Shown: in pieces, positions 35,437 to 44,205 of the stretch
Position numbering within the stretch: the stretch's first letter is position 1
Layout of the letters: the number at the start of each line of letters is the position of its first letter
Source: Pseudorhodobacter sp.
GTDB lineage: Bacteria > Pseudomonadota > Alphaproteobacteria > Rhodobacterales > Rhodobacteraceae
Length of the DNA stretch: 50,861 nt
Assembly (NCBI GenBank): GCA_029254215.1
Contig: JAQWYA010000151.1
Coordinates: forward strand, 1-50,861
Direction of reading: 5' to 3'
The notes under the pieces: model-generated
Database searches by the model: none
Seen by the model: the letters and a program-made list of their open reading frames with translations, nothing else
Told to the model about the DNA's origin: nothing
Translations under genes and position numbers: made by a program

Positions 35437-35682
35437 CTATCGGTCGCGCTGGCGCGCATATCCTCTGCGCAAGGCCCGCTTTTGCCAGCGTTCAGCGGCA
35501 AGACAGGCATCGCGCAGATTGGCGAACCAGTCGATCCGGCTTTGCCCGCCCCGCGCATTGCCCCGCCCGCGCGTGCCCCATTCGCGCAAGACGGTGTATT
35601 CGCCAAACAGGTTGTAATCGACATTCACACGGTAATAGCGCGCAGCCTCGCTGGTCTGGCGGAGCAGGTGGAAACCGATCAT
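35437..35682 (-). CDS. Small WGR-domain protein
   Basis: The 81-residue protein is a single WGR domain: RYYRVNVDYNLFGEYTVLREWGTRGRGNARGG, ending with a basic helix AAERWQKRALRRGYARQRDR. WGR domains bind nucleic acid or form interaction modules in PARP-like and MolR proteins; stand-alone bacterial versions have no assigned function that I know. It probably shares a transcript with the downstream Lys1-like gene. Confidence 0.85.
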   Translation of the reverse strand: MIGFHLLRQTSEAARYYRVNVDYNLFGEYTVLREWGTRGRGNARGGQSRIDWFANLRDACLAAERWQKRALRRGYARQRDR

Positions 35683-35811
35683 GCCTGCCCTTTCCTGTGG
35701 CGCGCTGCGTTTGGGCTTTGCCGCCCGGTTCTTTAGCCCAGAGTAATCCGTTCAGCCGCCAAGGAACAGGCCCAACGGCAAGCCTTCGCGGCGATTTGGG
35801 GGCTTGGGCTT

Positions 35812-35838
35812 TTGACAGTCCTGCGCCTATGTTAGCAG
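35812..35838 (+). promoter_or_regulatory. Possible promoter of the rfbCBD operon
   Basis: TTGACA at 35812-35817 lies about 55 nt before rfbC, and TAGCAG at 35833-35838 lies 15 nt beyond it; TATGTT at 35829 is too close to pair with it. The -35 is consensus, the -10 weak. Confidence 0.3.
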
Positions 35839-35869
35839 GGCGGAAACAAGGGAAGGCCAGAAGAACCCG

Positions 35870-36433
35870 ATGCAGATTGAAGAAACGCCGCTTCCGGGCG
35901 TCCTGTTGATCACGCCGCCGCGCTTTGGCGATGCGCGGGGCTGGTTCAGCGAAAGCTACAACGCGGCCAAGCTGGCTTCACTGGGGGTCAAGACGGTCTT
36001 CGTTCAGGATAACCATTCCTTTTCGGCAGCTTTGGGCACGCTGCGCGGGCTGCATTATCAATCGCCCCCCCATGCCCAAGACAAGCTTGTCCGCTGCAGT
36101 CGTGGCGCGATTTTTGACGTGGCGGTCGATTTCCGCCGCGGATCTGAGACCTTCGGGCAGTGGTACGGGGTGGACCTGACCGCCGATTGCGGCCGCCAAT
36201 TGCTGGTGCCCAAGGGCTTTCTGCACGGGTTCGTCACCCGCCAGCCAGACACCGAAGTGCAGTACAAATGCTCTGACATCTATGCCCCCGAATGCGACGG
36301 GGGAATTCGCTGGGATGATCCGGAAATCGGGATCGACTGGGGCCTGACGGGGCCGCCGGTGCTGTCGGCCAAAGACGCCACCGCCCCGTTTCTGGCTGCC
36401 GTAACATCGCCTTTCACGGGGGAGTCGGTATGA
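35870..36433 (+). CDS. rfbC: dTDP-4-dehydrorhamnose 3,5-epimerase
   Basis: RmlC epimerises dTDP-4-keto-6-deoxyglucose at C3 and C5 in dTDP-L-rhamnose synthesis. The 187-residue cupin has [33 protein letters not shown] (catalytic His in RGLHYQ), [33 protein letters not shown] and [28 protein letters not shown] with the conserved Tyr. It heads rfbC-rfbB-rfbD, overlapping rfbB by 4 nt. The thymidylyltransferase rfbA is not in the window. Confidence 0.97.
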   Translation: MQIEETPLPGVLLITPPRFGDARGWFSESYNAAKLASLGVKTVFVQDNHSFSAALGTLRGLHYQSPPHAQDKLVRCSRGAIFDVAVDFRRGSETFGQWYGVDLTADCGRQLLVPKGFLHGFVTRQPDTEVQYKCSDIYAPECDGGIRWDDPEIGIDWGLTGPPVLSAKDATAPFLAAVTSPFTGESV

Positions 36434-37479
36434 AACTTCTGGTCACCGGCGGGGCCGGGTTCATTGGGTCGGCGGTTGTGCGGCTGGCGGTGGCACGGGG
36501 GCATTCGGTCGTCAATCTGGATGCGCTGACCTATGCCGCCTGTCTGGACAATCTGGCGCCTGTCGCTGGCTCTTCGCTTTATGCCTTTGAAAAGGCGGAT
36601 ATCCGTGACCGCCCGGCGCTAGACCGTATCTTCGCCGCACATCAACCCGATGCCGTTCTGCATCTGGCCGCGGAAAGCCATGTGGACCGCAGCATCGACG
36701 GCCCTGCCGATTTCATCGACACGAATATCACCGGAACCTTCAACCTGCTGGAGGCCGCGCGGCACTATTGGCTTGCCTCATCACGGCCCGAAGGGTTCCG
36801 CTTTCACCATGTCTCCACGGATGAGGTGTTTGGCTCTTTGGGTGCAGAGGGGTTTTTTACCGAAACCACCGCCTATGCCCCCAACAGCCCCTATTCGGCC
36901 TCCAAGGCGGCATCGGATCATCTGGTCCGGGCCTGGGGGGAGACTTATGGCCTCCCGGTTCTGCTGACCAATTGTTCCAACAATTACGGGCCCTACCACT
37001 TTCCCGAAAAACTGGTCCCGGTGGTGATCCTCAATGCGCTCGCCGGGCGGCCCATTCCGGTCTATGGCGCGGGCGACAATATCCGCGACTGGCTTTACGT
37101 CGAGGATCACGCCGATGCGCTTCTGACCGTCTTGCAGCGCGGCGAGATTGGCCGAACCTATGCGATTGGCGGCGAGAATGAGGCGCGCAACCTTGATCTG
37201 GTGCGGATGATTTGCGCGATCATGGATGACCTACGCCCCGAAGGCGCGCCGCATGATCGGCTGATCACCTTCGTTGCGGACCGCCCCGGCCATGACCAGC
37301 GCTATGCGATCGACCCGGCGCGGATCAACCGCGAATTGGGCTGGCGGCCTTCGGTGACCCTTGAAGATGGCCTGCGCAAAACTGTTGAATGGTTCTTGGC
37401 CAATGCGCCGTGGTGGCAAGCCCTTCAGGTGCGGTCCGGGGTTGGGACGCGCCTTGGGCTGACAGGGGCCGCACCGTGA
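36430..37479 (+). CDS. rfbB: dTDP-glucose 4,6-dehydratase
   Basis: RmlB converts dTDP-glucose to dTDP-4-keto-6-deoxyglucose with a tightly bound NAD. The 349-residue extended SDR has [41 protein letters not shown], the catalytic [15 protein letters not shown] and [20 protein letters not shown]. It overlaps both neighbours by 4 nt (ATGA, GTGA), giving a translationally coupled rhamnose cassette. Confidence 0.97.
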   Translation: MKLLVTGGAGFIGSAVVRLAVARGHSVVNLDALTYAACLDNLAPVAGSSLYAFEKADIRDRPALDRIFAAHQPDAVLHLAAESHVDRSIDGPADFIDTNITGTFNLLEAARHYWLASSRPEGFRFHHVSTDEVFGSLGAEGFFTETTAYAPNSPYSASKAASDHLVRAWGETYGLPVLLTNCSNNYGPYHFPEKLVPVVILNALAGRPIPVYGAGDNIRDWLYVEDHADALLTVLQRGEIGRTYAIGGENEARNLDLVRMICAIMDDLRPEGAPHDRLITFVADRPGHDQRYAIDPARINRELGWRPSVTLEDGLRKTVEWFLANAPWWQALQVRSGVGTRLGLTGAAP

Positions 37480-38330
37480 AGCTTTTGGTCTTCGGGAAAT
37501 CCGGTCAGGTCGCGCGGGAATTGCAGCGCAGGGTTCCGGCTGGCACCGAACTGATCTGTCTTGACCGCGCTTCGGCGGATCTGTCCAAGCCGCAGGACTG
37601 CGCCCGCATCATCCATGAGACAAAGGCCGAACTGGTGGTGAATGCCGCCGCCTGGACAGCCGTTGACGCCGCCGAAACCCATGCCGCCGAGGCGATGGTC
37701 ATCAACGCCGATGCTCCGGCGGCGATGGCGTGGGCAGCCGCAGACCGTGGCCTGCCCTTTGTGCATCTGTCCACGGATTACGTCTTTGACGGCGCGGGGG
37801 ATGCACCGTTTCTGCCGGAAAGCCCCACCGCCCCTCTGGGTGTTTACGGTCAAACGAAACGCGCGGGCGAGATTGCGGTGATGCAAGCGGGGGGGCGCTT
37901 TGCCATCCTGCGGACCTCTTGGGTGATTTCGGCGCATGGGTCGAATTTCGTCAAGACGATGCGCCGCCTCGGGGCAGAGCGTGACGCTCTGAGCGTCGTG
38001 GCCGATCAGATTGGCGGGCCGACCCCCGCTGCGGCCATCGCGGATGCTGTGTTCACCGTGGCGCAGGCCTTGCGGGAGGGCGCAGCGGGGGGCGTCTATC
38101 ATTTCGCTGGGGCGCCCGATGCGAGTTGGGCCGATCTTGCCCGTGCGGTGATGGCGGGCTCCGGGCTGTCCTGCCAGATCCATGAGATCTCAACCGCTGA
38201 ATATCCGACGCCTGCGCGCCGTCCGCTCAACTCCCGGCTGGATTGCAGCAGTCTGGAGGCTGATTTCGGCATTCCGCGCCCCGATTGGCGGCAAGGGCTT
38301 GCGCAGATCCTGTCAGAGCTTGCGGGCTGA
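37476..38330 (+). CDS. rfbD: dTDP-4-dehydrorhamnose reductase
   Basis: RmlD reduces dTDP-4-keto-L-rhamnose to dTDP-L-rhamnose. The 284-residue protein has the short nucleotide motif [43 protein letters not shown], the catalytic YGQTKRAGE and the C-terminal [17 protein letters not shown]. It starts at GTG 37476 within the rfbB stop; the upstream ATG-led extension lacks family character. It is convergent with the Wzz-like gene, with a 5-nt gap. Confidence 0.95.
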   Translation: MKLLVFGKSGQVARELQRRVPAGTELICLDRASADLSKPQDCARIIHETKAELVVNAAAWTAVDAAETHAAEAMVINADAPAAMAWAAADRGLPFVHLSTDYVFDGAGDAPFLPESPTAPLGVYGQTKRAGEIAVMQAGGRFAILRTSWVISAHGSNFVKTMRRLGAERDALSVVADQIGGPTPAAAIADAVFTVAQALREGAAGGVYHFAGAPDASWADLARAVMAGSGLSCQIHEISTAEYPTPARRPLNSRLDCSSLEADFGIPRPDWRQGLAQILSELAG

Positions 38331-38335
38331 GCCGC

Positions 38336-39127
38336 TCACAGGTCCGGTCGCTCTCGGCCACCGGGCAGCCATTTCAGCGGGCGATGTACAAGACGGGCCA
38401 GATCACGCGAGCGGCTCGGCTTGCGCAAATCCGGCACAGAGGCCAGAACCCGCAGGCCAAATTGCTGTTCGATCTGTGCGGCATTGCGCAAAACCGGGTC
38501 GCGCCGATAGGCCAGCACGATCTGCACAAACCCCGCAAAAGCCCCTGCGAGAGTACCCAGAACCGCCAGCCCCAACGGACCGATCCGGCGTGCCGCATAG
38601 GTTGATCGCGCACGCTCCAACGGTAAAAGCCGCAGCACGCCTGTTGGTGCCCGCGCCGCCAGATCCAGCGCGCTTTGGGCCAGATCATTCGCGATCCGCG
38701 CCGCTTTTTCCGGTGTTTCCGACTGCGCCCGGATCGACAGCGCCACAAGCTGGCGCGCCTCCCCCAGTGTCTGGCTGAACCGATCAAAGATGGGATCAAA
38801 GCGAACCGCCCCGCGCAGGGCCGCGAGCTTTTCAGCCTCCCCCAGCGCATCTCCCTCAAAAAGCCCGTGCCTTTCAATGATCCCGATCAGGGTCTCCGCC
38901 CCCATCAGACGCAACTCGATGGCCTGCATCTGACGCGCCAAGGCCTGCGGGTCCGCCCCCGCTTGTGCGTCCACCTCCAGAACGGCACGCGCATCAAAGC
39001 GCGCGGGCGTCAGGGGCGACACCAACACCCCCGCCAATGCCCCACAAAGAGCAAGCGCCAGGATCCGTGGCGCGCGCCCCCGCACCCGCCGCCAAAGGCC
39101 GCGCAGATGGGGCCATTCAAAGATCAC
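38336..39127 (-). CDS. Short Wzz-type polysaccharide chain-length/co-polymerase membrane protein
   Basis: The 263-residue protein has two transmembrane segments (about 20-41 and 190-213) bracketing a periplasmic helical region, the topology of Wzz/PCP proteins. The first is preceded by an Arg-rich cytoplasmic start and followed by the typical ARFDARAVLEVD strand. The second is followed by AYRRDPVLRNAAQIEQQFGLRVLASVPDL, the segment that in PCP-2a proteins joins a kinase. At 263 residues it is short for an exopolysaccharide PCP. It starts at GTG 39127, overlapping the upstream ATPase gene, its likely partner. Confidence 0.82.
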   Translation of the reverse strand: MIFEWPHLRGLWRRVRGRAPRILALALCGALAGVLVSPLTPARFDARAVLEVDAQAGADPQALARQMQAIELRLMGAETLIGIIERHGLFEGDALGEAEKLAALRGAVRFDPIFDRFSQTLGEARQLVALSIRAQSETPEKAARIANDLAQSALDLAARAPTGVLRLLPLERARSTYAARRIGPLGLAVLGTLAGAFAGFVQIVLAYRRDPVLRNAAQIEQQFGLRVLASVPDLRKPSRSRDLARLVHRPLKWLPGGRERPDL

Positions 39128-40023
39128 GGGCCAACCCCCGAAGTCTCCGCCCGGTTCAGGACAATCCCCGCCAGTGGACAGGAGTCCTCAATCAAGGCTT
39201 TGCTGGCGGCTATCTCACTTGCCGTGTCGCGCGTCGCATCGACCACCAACAGCGCTGCATCCACCCGAGGCAGCAGCGCAATCACGCCATCCCCTCCCAA
39301 AAGCGGCGGCGCATCAAACAGGGTAAGATCCGGCGCCAGCCGCAGCGTAATCTCATCAAGCCTGCGCCTGACCGCAGGCGCGTGCCAATGATCCGAGGCC
39401 CCCGGCAGGGCAACGCCCGCAAACCCAAGCGCAAGCCCCGGCCCCATCCGGTGGAAATGCTGCTCCAACGGGCTTTTCCCAAAAAGATATGCCGATAAAT
39501 CGCTGGCCTCTGTCACCCCGAAAAGCCCCGCCAATCCCGGCGCCGCCAAGGCCAGATCAACCAAAACCGCCCGGCCCTCGCTCCGCCGCGCAAGTGCAAG
39601 TGCCAGGTTGGCCGCAACAAGGCTCTTGCCGCCACCCGCGCGCGGAGAGGTGATCAAAACGCGCCGCCAGCCATTCTGTAGGCACAGGGACGAAAGCCGC
39701 GTGCGCAGGCTGTCGAAGATCGCGCTGGCCTCTGGATGTTCCCGGTTCGGAAACAAACCGTTTGCGCGCAGTTTTTCGACCGGGAAAGCGATGGCGGGCA
39801 GCGCATCCCAAAGCGCTTCAGAGCGGACTTGCCCCCCGGTCAGACTGCCCCCCGTTCCGAACAAAGCCTCCCGCCCGACCCCACCCCGAAACGGCGAGAT
39901 CGCCACGGATCGGATCTTGCGACTTTCCTCGGCGGCCTTCTTCAGCCGATCGGCCGCCGCTCCGAAAACAAGGATCTTCCCACGGTCTTCGGCACAAGCT
40001 GTTGTTTTATCAGGGTTTGACAT
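39124..40023 (-). CDS. CpsD/CapB-like ATPase of polysaccharide export, degenerate tyrosine-kinase motifs
   Basis: The 299-residue cytoplasmic protein resembles bacterial tyrosine kinases of exopolysaccharide systems. EASAIFDSLRTRLS precedes the Walker A ITSPRAGGGKSLVAANLALALA (126-134), and Walker B is LTLFDAPPLLGG. The Walker A' region reads VLVDLALAAP: only the first Asp of the kinase motif DxDxR is kept (D156). The C-terminus has no tyrosine cluster. It therefore looks like an ATP-binding partner of the Wzz-like protein rather than an active kinase. The start at ATG 40023 has only a weak purine stretch upstream; an in-frame extension to 40110 is unlikely. Confidence 0.82.
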   Translation of the reverse strand: MSNPDKTTACAEDRGKILVFGAAADRLKKAAEESRKIRSVAISPFRGGVGREALFGTGGSLTGGQVRSEALWDALPAIAFPVEKLRANGLFPNREHPEASAIFDSLRTRLSSLCLQNGWRRVLITSPRAGGGKSLVAANLALALARRSEGRAVLVDLALAAPGLAGLFGVTEASDLSAYLFGKSPLEQHFHRMGPGLALGFAGVALPGASDHWHAPAVRRRLDEITLRLAPDLTLFDAPPLLGGDGVIALLPRVDAALLVVDATRDTASEIAASKALIEDSCPLAGIVLNRAETSGVGP

Positions 40024-40453
40024 GGGGGTCTTCAAGGTCTTCCGGCAGTGCCGCGGAAAAGCGGCAGGGTGGCAATCGTCATGCGCCCACAAACCTGCGG
40101 GCCAAGGCAATTGCCAAGATCGCTCCGGGGTGCGCGCCCGCCTCGTCTCTCAGACTATGCCCAGGCCCCCGCCCAAGTCCGTTCAAAACTAACAGAGTTT
40201 CGCCGAAAACAAAAGAGGTTTGCCGCCCCCCGGCCCCGCCCCTTCATCTGTTCAAAAATATCCCACGGGGGGTGCGGGGGGTGTGAAACCCCCCGCGTGC
40301 GGGAAGCTGGGGGTGCGGGTGGTGTGCCCCGCTGCCTTGGCAGCCTCCGGGCGGGCCATCCGGCATGAAATTGCCCAATGTCCAAGAAGTCATAGGGAAT
40401 TTTCGCCATTGGCATTACGCTCGTCCAAAACCGCTGCTGACGGAGGAAGTAAT
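40024..40453. other. Divergent intergenic region upstream of the CpsD-like and caspase-like genes
   Basis: This 430-nt gap contains the intergenic repeat at 40243-40296. It must also hold the promoter of the minus-strand polysaccharide genes (nearer 40050-40200) and that of the plus-strand caspase-like gene (40300-40440). No further gene is seen; an in-frame upstream extension of the caspase-like frame runs through the repeat and is not coding. Confidence 0.55.
40243..40296 (+). repeat. Intergenic repeat, copy C
   Basis: The core 40243-40264 matches copy B (5632-5653) at 20 of 22 positions. It is followed by an 8-bp hairpin at 40274-40281/40289-40296 with a 7-nt loop, in a G-rich stretch. 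Confidence 0.6.
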
Positions 40454-42148
40454 ATGGCGAAGCAACTGGCATGGGCGGCTCTGGCCGGTTTGGTCTTGGC
40501 GGCCCACCCCCTTTACGCCGAAGACCGCGCTTTGGTGATCGGCAATGAGAATTACTCGGACGGGGCGGACATTCCCGGCGCTCGCGAGGCGCTGAACGCC
40601 TCCATCGCGCTGCGCGCTGCCGGGTTCACGGTGATCGATGGGCGCGATCTGGCAACGCCGGCGCTGCGGTCGCGGCTGTCCGCACAGTTGCGGGTGCTGC
40701 GCCCGGAGGATCGGCTGATCCTTCTCCTTGCAGGGCATTTCGCGCAATCTGACGGGCAGACGTGGTTTTTGGGCACCGATGCCAGCGCGCCTGACCTTGC
40801 CAATATTGATGCCGCCGGGATCAGCCTTGCCACGGTGATGGAAATTGCGGCCCGCGTCCCCGGCGGTGCAGTCGTGCTGCTGGGCACGGAAAACCGCCGC
40901 CTGCCTTTGGCCACGGGGCTGCGGCAGGGCATCGGGCCGCTGGTGCCGCCACAAGGGGTTGCGGTTGTTCAGGGCGATGCGCGGGCGGTTTCAGGCTTTG
41001 CCAGCGCCACGCTCACGGCGCGCGGGGCGAGCCTTGCCAGCCTGTTGCGGGGGCGTTCTGATCTTTCTGCCACCGGTTTTCTGCCGCAAACGATGCCTTT
41101 CCGCCCGGCCAAAGGGGGCGCTGACGCGGCCCCTGTTGTCGCACCGCCTCCGGTCTCCACGGGGCAAACGGTCATTGAACGCGCGGCGGAGGATCAGGCT
41201 TGGGCCGCTGCCCGGCGCACAGGAACCGAAGCCAGCTTTCGCGCCTATCTGGATCGCTACCCCTCTGGCCGCTTTGCCGCCCTTGCCCGGTCCGAGATTG
41301 CGCGCATCCAGAATGATCCGCAGGCCCGCGCTGAGGCTGCAGAGGCGGCTTTGAACCTCAGCCGGGATCAGCGCCGCACCATTCAGCGCCAGCTTTCGCT
41401 TCTTGGGTTCGACCCGCGCGGGATTGACGGATTGTTCGGGCGCGGCAGCCGCACGGCCATTCTGGCTTGGCAACGGCGCACGGGCTATGCCGAAACCGGC
41501 TATCTGGATCGGGATCAGATTGTCAGCCTCACCGCCCAAGCCGATCGCCGCGCCGCCGAACTGGAACGAGAGGCGGCAGAGCGTAAGGCCGAGCAGGACC
41601 GGCAGGATCGTATCTATTGGCGCAGCACCGGGGCTGCGGGCGATGAGGCGGGCCTGCGCGCCTATCTCAAGCGCTTCCCGGACGGCCTCTTTGCCGAGGT
41701 CGCCACCGAACGGCTGTCCGTCTATGAGGAAGAGCGACGCAGACAGGCCGCCGCACAGGATCGCGCCGCTTGGGATCTGGCCAATCAAAACAACACCATC
41801 GCCAGCTATCGCGATTATCTGGCCCGGTTCCCCAACGGAGTCTTTGCCGCCGAGGCGCAGGGCCGCGTTGAGGCGCTGGAGGCCGAGGCGAATGGCGGCC
41901 CCGACCGTGAACGCGCCAAGGCCGCCGAAGAAGCGCTTGGCCTGAACCGGCTTGCCCGGCGGCTGATCGAGGTACGGCTGGAGGATCTGGGCCTGAACCC
42001 CGGTCAGGTCGATGGCGAGTTTGATGACAGAACCCGCCGCGCCATCCGCCGATTTCAGGCGTCGCGCGATCAGCCGCCGACGGGGTATCTGGATCAATCC
42101 GCCGTGGTGGCGCTGCTTGCGGGCAGCATCCTGCAATTCGGGGATTGA
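40454..42148 (+). CDS. Secreted cysteine-less caspase-like protein with two peptidoglycan-binding modules
   Basis: The 564-residue protein has a signal peptide (1-22). A caspase/metacaspase-like fold follows: RALVIGNENYSDGADIPGAREALNASIALRAAGFTVIDG and ILLLAGHFAQSDGQTWFLGTDAS (H95 at the usual His position). At the catalytic-cysteine strand it reads VVLLGTENRRL, and the whole protein contains no cysteine, so it cannot be a cysteine protease. Three related repeats of the form AW..A....(S)YR.YL.RFP.G.FA..A (near 247, 385 and 438) alternate with two PG_binding_1-like modules (about 300-360 and 490-555). It is probably an envelope scaffold or pseudo-enzyme. GGAGGAAG precedes the ATG. Confidence 0.85.
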   Translation: MAKQLAWAALAGLVLAAHPLYAEDRALVIGNENYSDGADIPGAREALNASIALRAAGFTVIDGRDLATPALRSRLSAQLRVLRPEDRLILLLAGHFAQSDGQTWFLGTDASAPDLANIDAAGISLATVMEIAARVPGGAVVLLGTENRRLPLATGLRQGIGPLVPPQGVAVVQGDARAVSGFASATLTARGASLASLLRGRSDLSATGFLPQTMPFRPAKGGADAAPVVAPPPVSTGQTVIERAAEDQAWAAARRTGTEASFRAYLDRYPSGRFAALARSEIARIQNDPQARAEAAEAALNLSRDQRRTIQRQLSLLGFDPRGIDGLFGRGSRTAILAWQRRTGYAETGYLDRDQIVSLTAQADRRAAELEREAAERKAEQDRQDRIYWRSTGAAGDEAGLRAYLKRFPDGLFAEVATERLSVYEEERRRQAAAQDRAAWDLANQNNTIASYRDYLARFPNGVFAAEAQGRVEALEAEANGGPDRERAKAAEEALGLNRLARRLIEVRLEDLGLNPGQVDGEFDDRTRRAIRRFQASRDQPPTGYLDQSAVVALLAGSILQFGD

Positions 42149-42170
42149 CCTCCTGCCATTGTGGGGCGGC

Positions 42171-43055
42171 CTAGCGCCGCCCCTGCCGCGCTGCAATGTC
42201 CAAAAGCGCCTGTACCATTGGTGTCAGCGGATCGCGCGCGGCGGCGACCAGCCCGACGCTGTGTTCCGCCTCCGGGGCCACGATCGGCACTGAAACGAGC
42301 CCGCCTGTCCCTGTCACCATCTCGGCCAGCGCCTTGGGCACGACCGAGGCCCAACGTCCCGTGCGCACATGGGCGATAAGCGCGATGGAGGAGTTGCTTT
42401 CCACCCGCGCCTGCACCGTCGTCCCGGCATCGGCCAGATGCTGGTTCACGATCCGGCGGTTCTGCATGTCGCCTGTCAGCAGACAAAGCGGCAGGTCGGC
42501 AACCTCGGCCCATGTGATCTGGGTCTTTGAGGCCATGGCGGAGCCTTTGGCGCATAAAAGGCGGTAAAACTCGGTATAGACCGGCACCTTGATGACCCGG
42601 CCCAATGGCTCATTGTCCAGATAGGTCAGGCCCGCATCCAACTCCAGCGTCTCCAACCCTTCCAGAATTTCGGCAGAGGTGCGCGACATGATCTGAAGGC
42701 TGACGGCGGGGTGCTTTTCGGTGAAGGGCGCGGTCAGATGGGCCACCATCGGCAGGGCTGTCGGAATGACGCCCAGACGCAGCACGCCGGTCAAGCCTTG
42801 CCGCGCGGCCCGCATTTCGGCCCGCAGGGCACGGGCATCCCCGACGATCCGCCGCGCCCATTCCAGAACGCGCTCTCCTTCGGGGGTTAGCCCCTGATAG
42901 CGCGAGCCGCGAAACACCAGCTGCACGCCCAGTTGATCCTCCAATTGCCGGATCGCCGAGGAAAGCGTGGGTTGCGTCACGCCACAGCGCAGCGCGGCCC
43001 GCCCGAAATGCTGCTCACTCGCCAGCATCATCAGCATTTCCAGCTTGTCGATCAT
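42171..43055 (-). CDS. LysR family transcriptional regulator
   Basis: The 294-residue protein has an N-terminal winged helix-turn-helix (MIDKLEMLMMLASEQHFGRAALRCGVTQPTLSSAIRQLEDQLGVQLVFRGSRYQGLTPEGERVLEWARRI). The co-inducer domain begins RLGVIPTALPMVAHLTAPFTEKHP. ATG 43055 is preceded by AGGGGGC. It is divergent from the S49 peptidase gene, the usual place for a LysR target, but no T-N11-A site could be assigned with confidence. The effector is unknown. Confidence 0.93.
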   Translation of the reverse strand: MIDKLEMLMMLASEQHFGRAALRCGVTQPTLSSAIRQLEDQLGVQLVFRGSRYQGLTPEGERVLEWARRIVGDARALRAEMRAARQGLTGVLRLGVIPTALPMVAHLTAPFTEKHPAVSLQIMSRTSAEILEGLETLELDAGLTYLDNEPLGRVIKVPVYTEFYRLLCAKGSAMASKTQITWAEVADLPLCLLTGDMQNRRIVNQHLADAGTTVQARVESNSSIALIAHVRTGRWASVVPKALAEMVTGTGGLVSVPIVAPEAEHSVGLVAAARDPLTPMVQALLDIAARQGRR

Positions 43056-43172
43056 CAAAGCCCCCTGATCTGCGCCCGGAACTTCGCAGCAAATGCCACG
43101 ATGGGCAAGAAATCGTCGCCCAATCTGGGGCGGTGCCTTGTTCCCTGTCGTTCCGGGGCCTACATCAGCGCC

Positions 43173-43991
43173 ATGCGCAAATACATCCCGTTCCTGTCAA
43201 AACCGCCCATTGTCCCGGTCATCCGCCTTTCCGGCGCGATTGGCGGGGGAAGCCGGTTCAGCCCGGCCCTGTCGGATGCAGCCTTGGCCCCGCTCATTGA
43301 TCGCGCCTTCAATCGCGGCAAGCCTGCTGCCGTGGCGCTTGTGGTGAATTCGCCGGGCGGATCGCCCGTGCAATCCAGCCTGATCGCCGCCCGTATTCGC
43401 CGTCTGGCCGATGAAAAGAATATCCCCGTCCACGCCTTTGTCGAGGATGTCGCCGCTTCGGGCGGCTATTGGCTGGCCTGTGCGGCCGATCAGATCTGGG
43501 TGGATAAAAGCTCTATTGTCGGGTCAATCGGCGTGATCTTTGCAAGCTTCGGCTTTCCCGAACTGATGGCGCGGCAGGGCGTGGAACGCCGCGTGCATAC
43601 TGCTGGCAAATCGAAATCGCTGGCCGACCCCTTTCTGCCCGAAAAGCCCGAGGATGTCGCCCGTCTGAAAGCTCTGCAAGAACCGATCCACCAAGCGTTC
43701 ATCGACCATGTGAAAGCCCGGCGCGGCGGGCGGCTTGATGGCAAGGCTGATCTGTTCAATGCCGATATCTGGGTTGGAAGCGAGGCGCAGACTGTCGGGC
43801 TGGTTGACGGGGTCGCCCATCTGGAGCCCAAGATGAAAGCCCTGTTTGGCGAAAAGGTCGTGCTGCGCCCGATAGGGCAGCGCCGCTCTTTCCTGCAACG
43901 GTTCGGGATGCGATCCTTGGCAGCAGAGATGCTGTCGGGCGCACTGACCGAGGTAGAGGAACGCGCGCTTTGGGCGCGGTATGGTCTTTGA
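43173..43991 (+). CDS. S49 family serine peptidase (SppA/SohB-like)
   Basis: The 272-residue protein has the S49 core: ALVVNSPGGSPVQSSLIAARIRRLADEKNIPVHAFVEDVAASGGYWLACAADQIW. The nucleophilic serine is in ASGGY, and a lysine in HTAGKSKSLADPFLP is the likely general base. GSIGVIFASFGF is also characteristic. The N-terminus (FLSKPPIVPVIRLSGAIG) has no clear membrane segment, so it may be cytoplasmic or peripherally attached, as in short archaeal-type SppA proteins. It is followed after 3 nt by a small membrane protein gene. Confidence 0.92.
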   Translation: MRKYIPFLSKPPIVPVIRLSGAIGGGSRFSPALSDAALAPLIDRAFNRGKPAAVALVVNSPGGSPVQSSLIAARIRRLADEKNIPVHAFVEDVAASGGYWLACAADQIWVDKSSIVGSIGVIFASFGFPELMARQGVERRVHTAGKSKSLADPFLPEKPEDVARLKALQEPIHQAFIDHVKARRGGRLDGKADLFNADIWVGSEAQTVGLVDGVAHLEPKMKALFGEKVVLRPIGQRRSFLQRFGMRSLAAEMLSGALTEVEERALWARYGL

Positions 43992-43994
43992 CAG

Positions 43995-44201
43995 ATGGTA
44001 AAAGCGGTTACCCTTTTTCTGGTCGTTGTCATCGTGTTGGCGATGTTTGGCAAGCTCGGCTGGCTTGGCCATCTGGCACCGGGGCCGATGCGGCGCAGCG
44101 TGCGGCGGTCGTCAAAGCCTGTGACCTGCCTGCATTGCGGCAAACATATCATTGGGAAAAGCGGCTGCGATTGCGGCGGCCCGGCCTCGAAAAAAGGATA
44201 A
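43995..44201 (+). CDS. Small single-span membrane protein with CxxC...CxC motif
   Basis: The 68-residue protein has one transmembrane helix (about 5-24, VTLFLVVVIVLAMFGKLGWL), a basic linker and a C-terminal set C45-x2-C48...C58-x-C60 that could bind zinc. No named family is recognised. It is tightly placed between the S49 peptidase and the CaCA antiporter (3- and 4-nt gaps), suggesting one transcript. It could modulate either neighbour. Confidence 0.75.
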   Translation: MVKAVTLFLVVVIVLAMFGKLGWLGHLAPGPMRRSVRRSSKPVTCLHCGKHIIGKSGCDCGGPASKKG

Positions 44202-44205
44202 GCCT

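Noticed and set aside
40260-40330. A G-quadruplex in the G-rich stretch
   Set aside because: The G-runs pair with nearby C-runs as a hairpin belonging to the repeat; quadruplex formation cannot be judged by eye.
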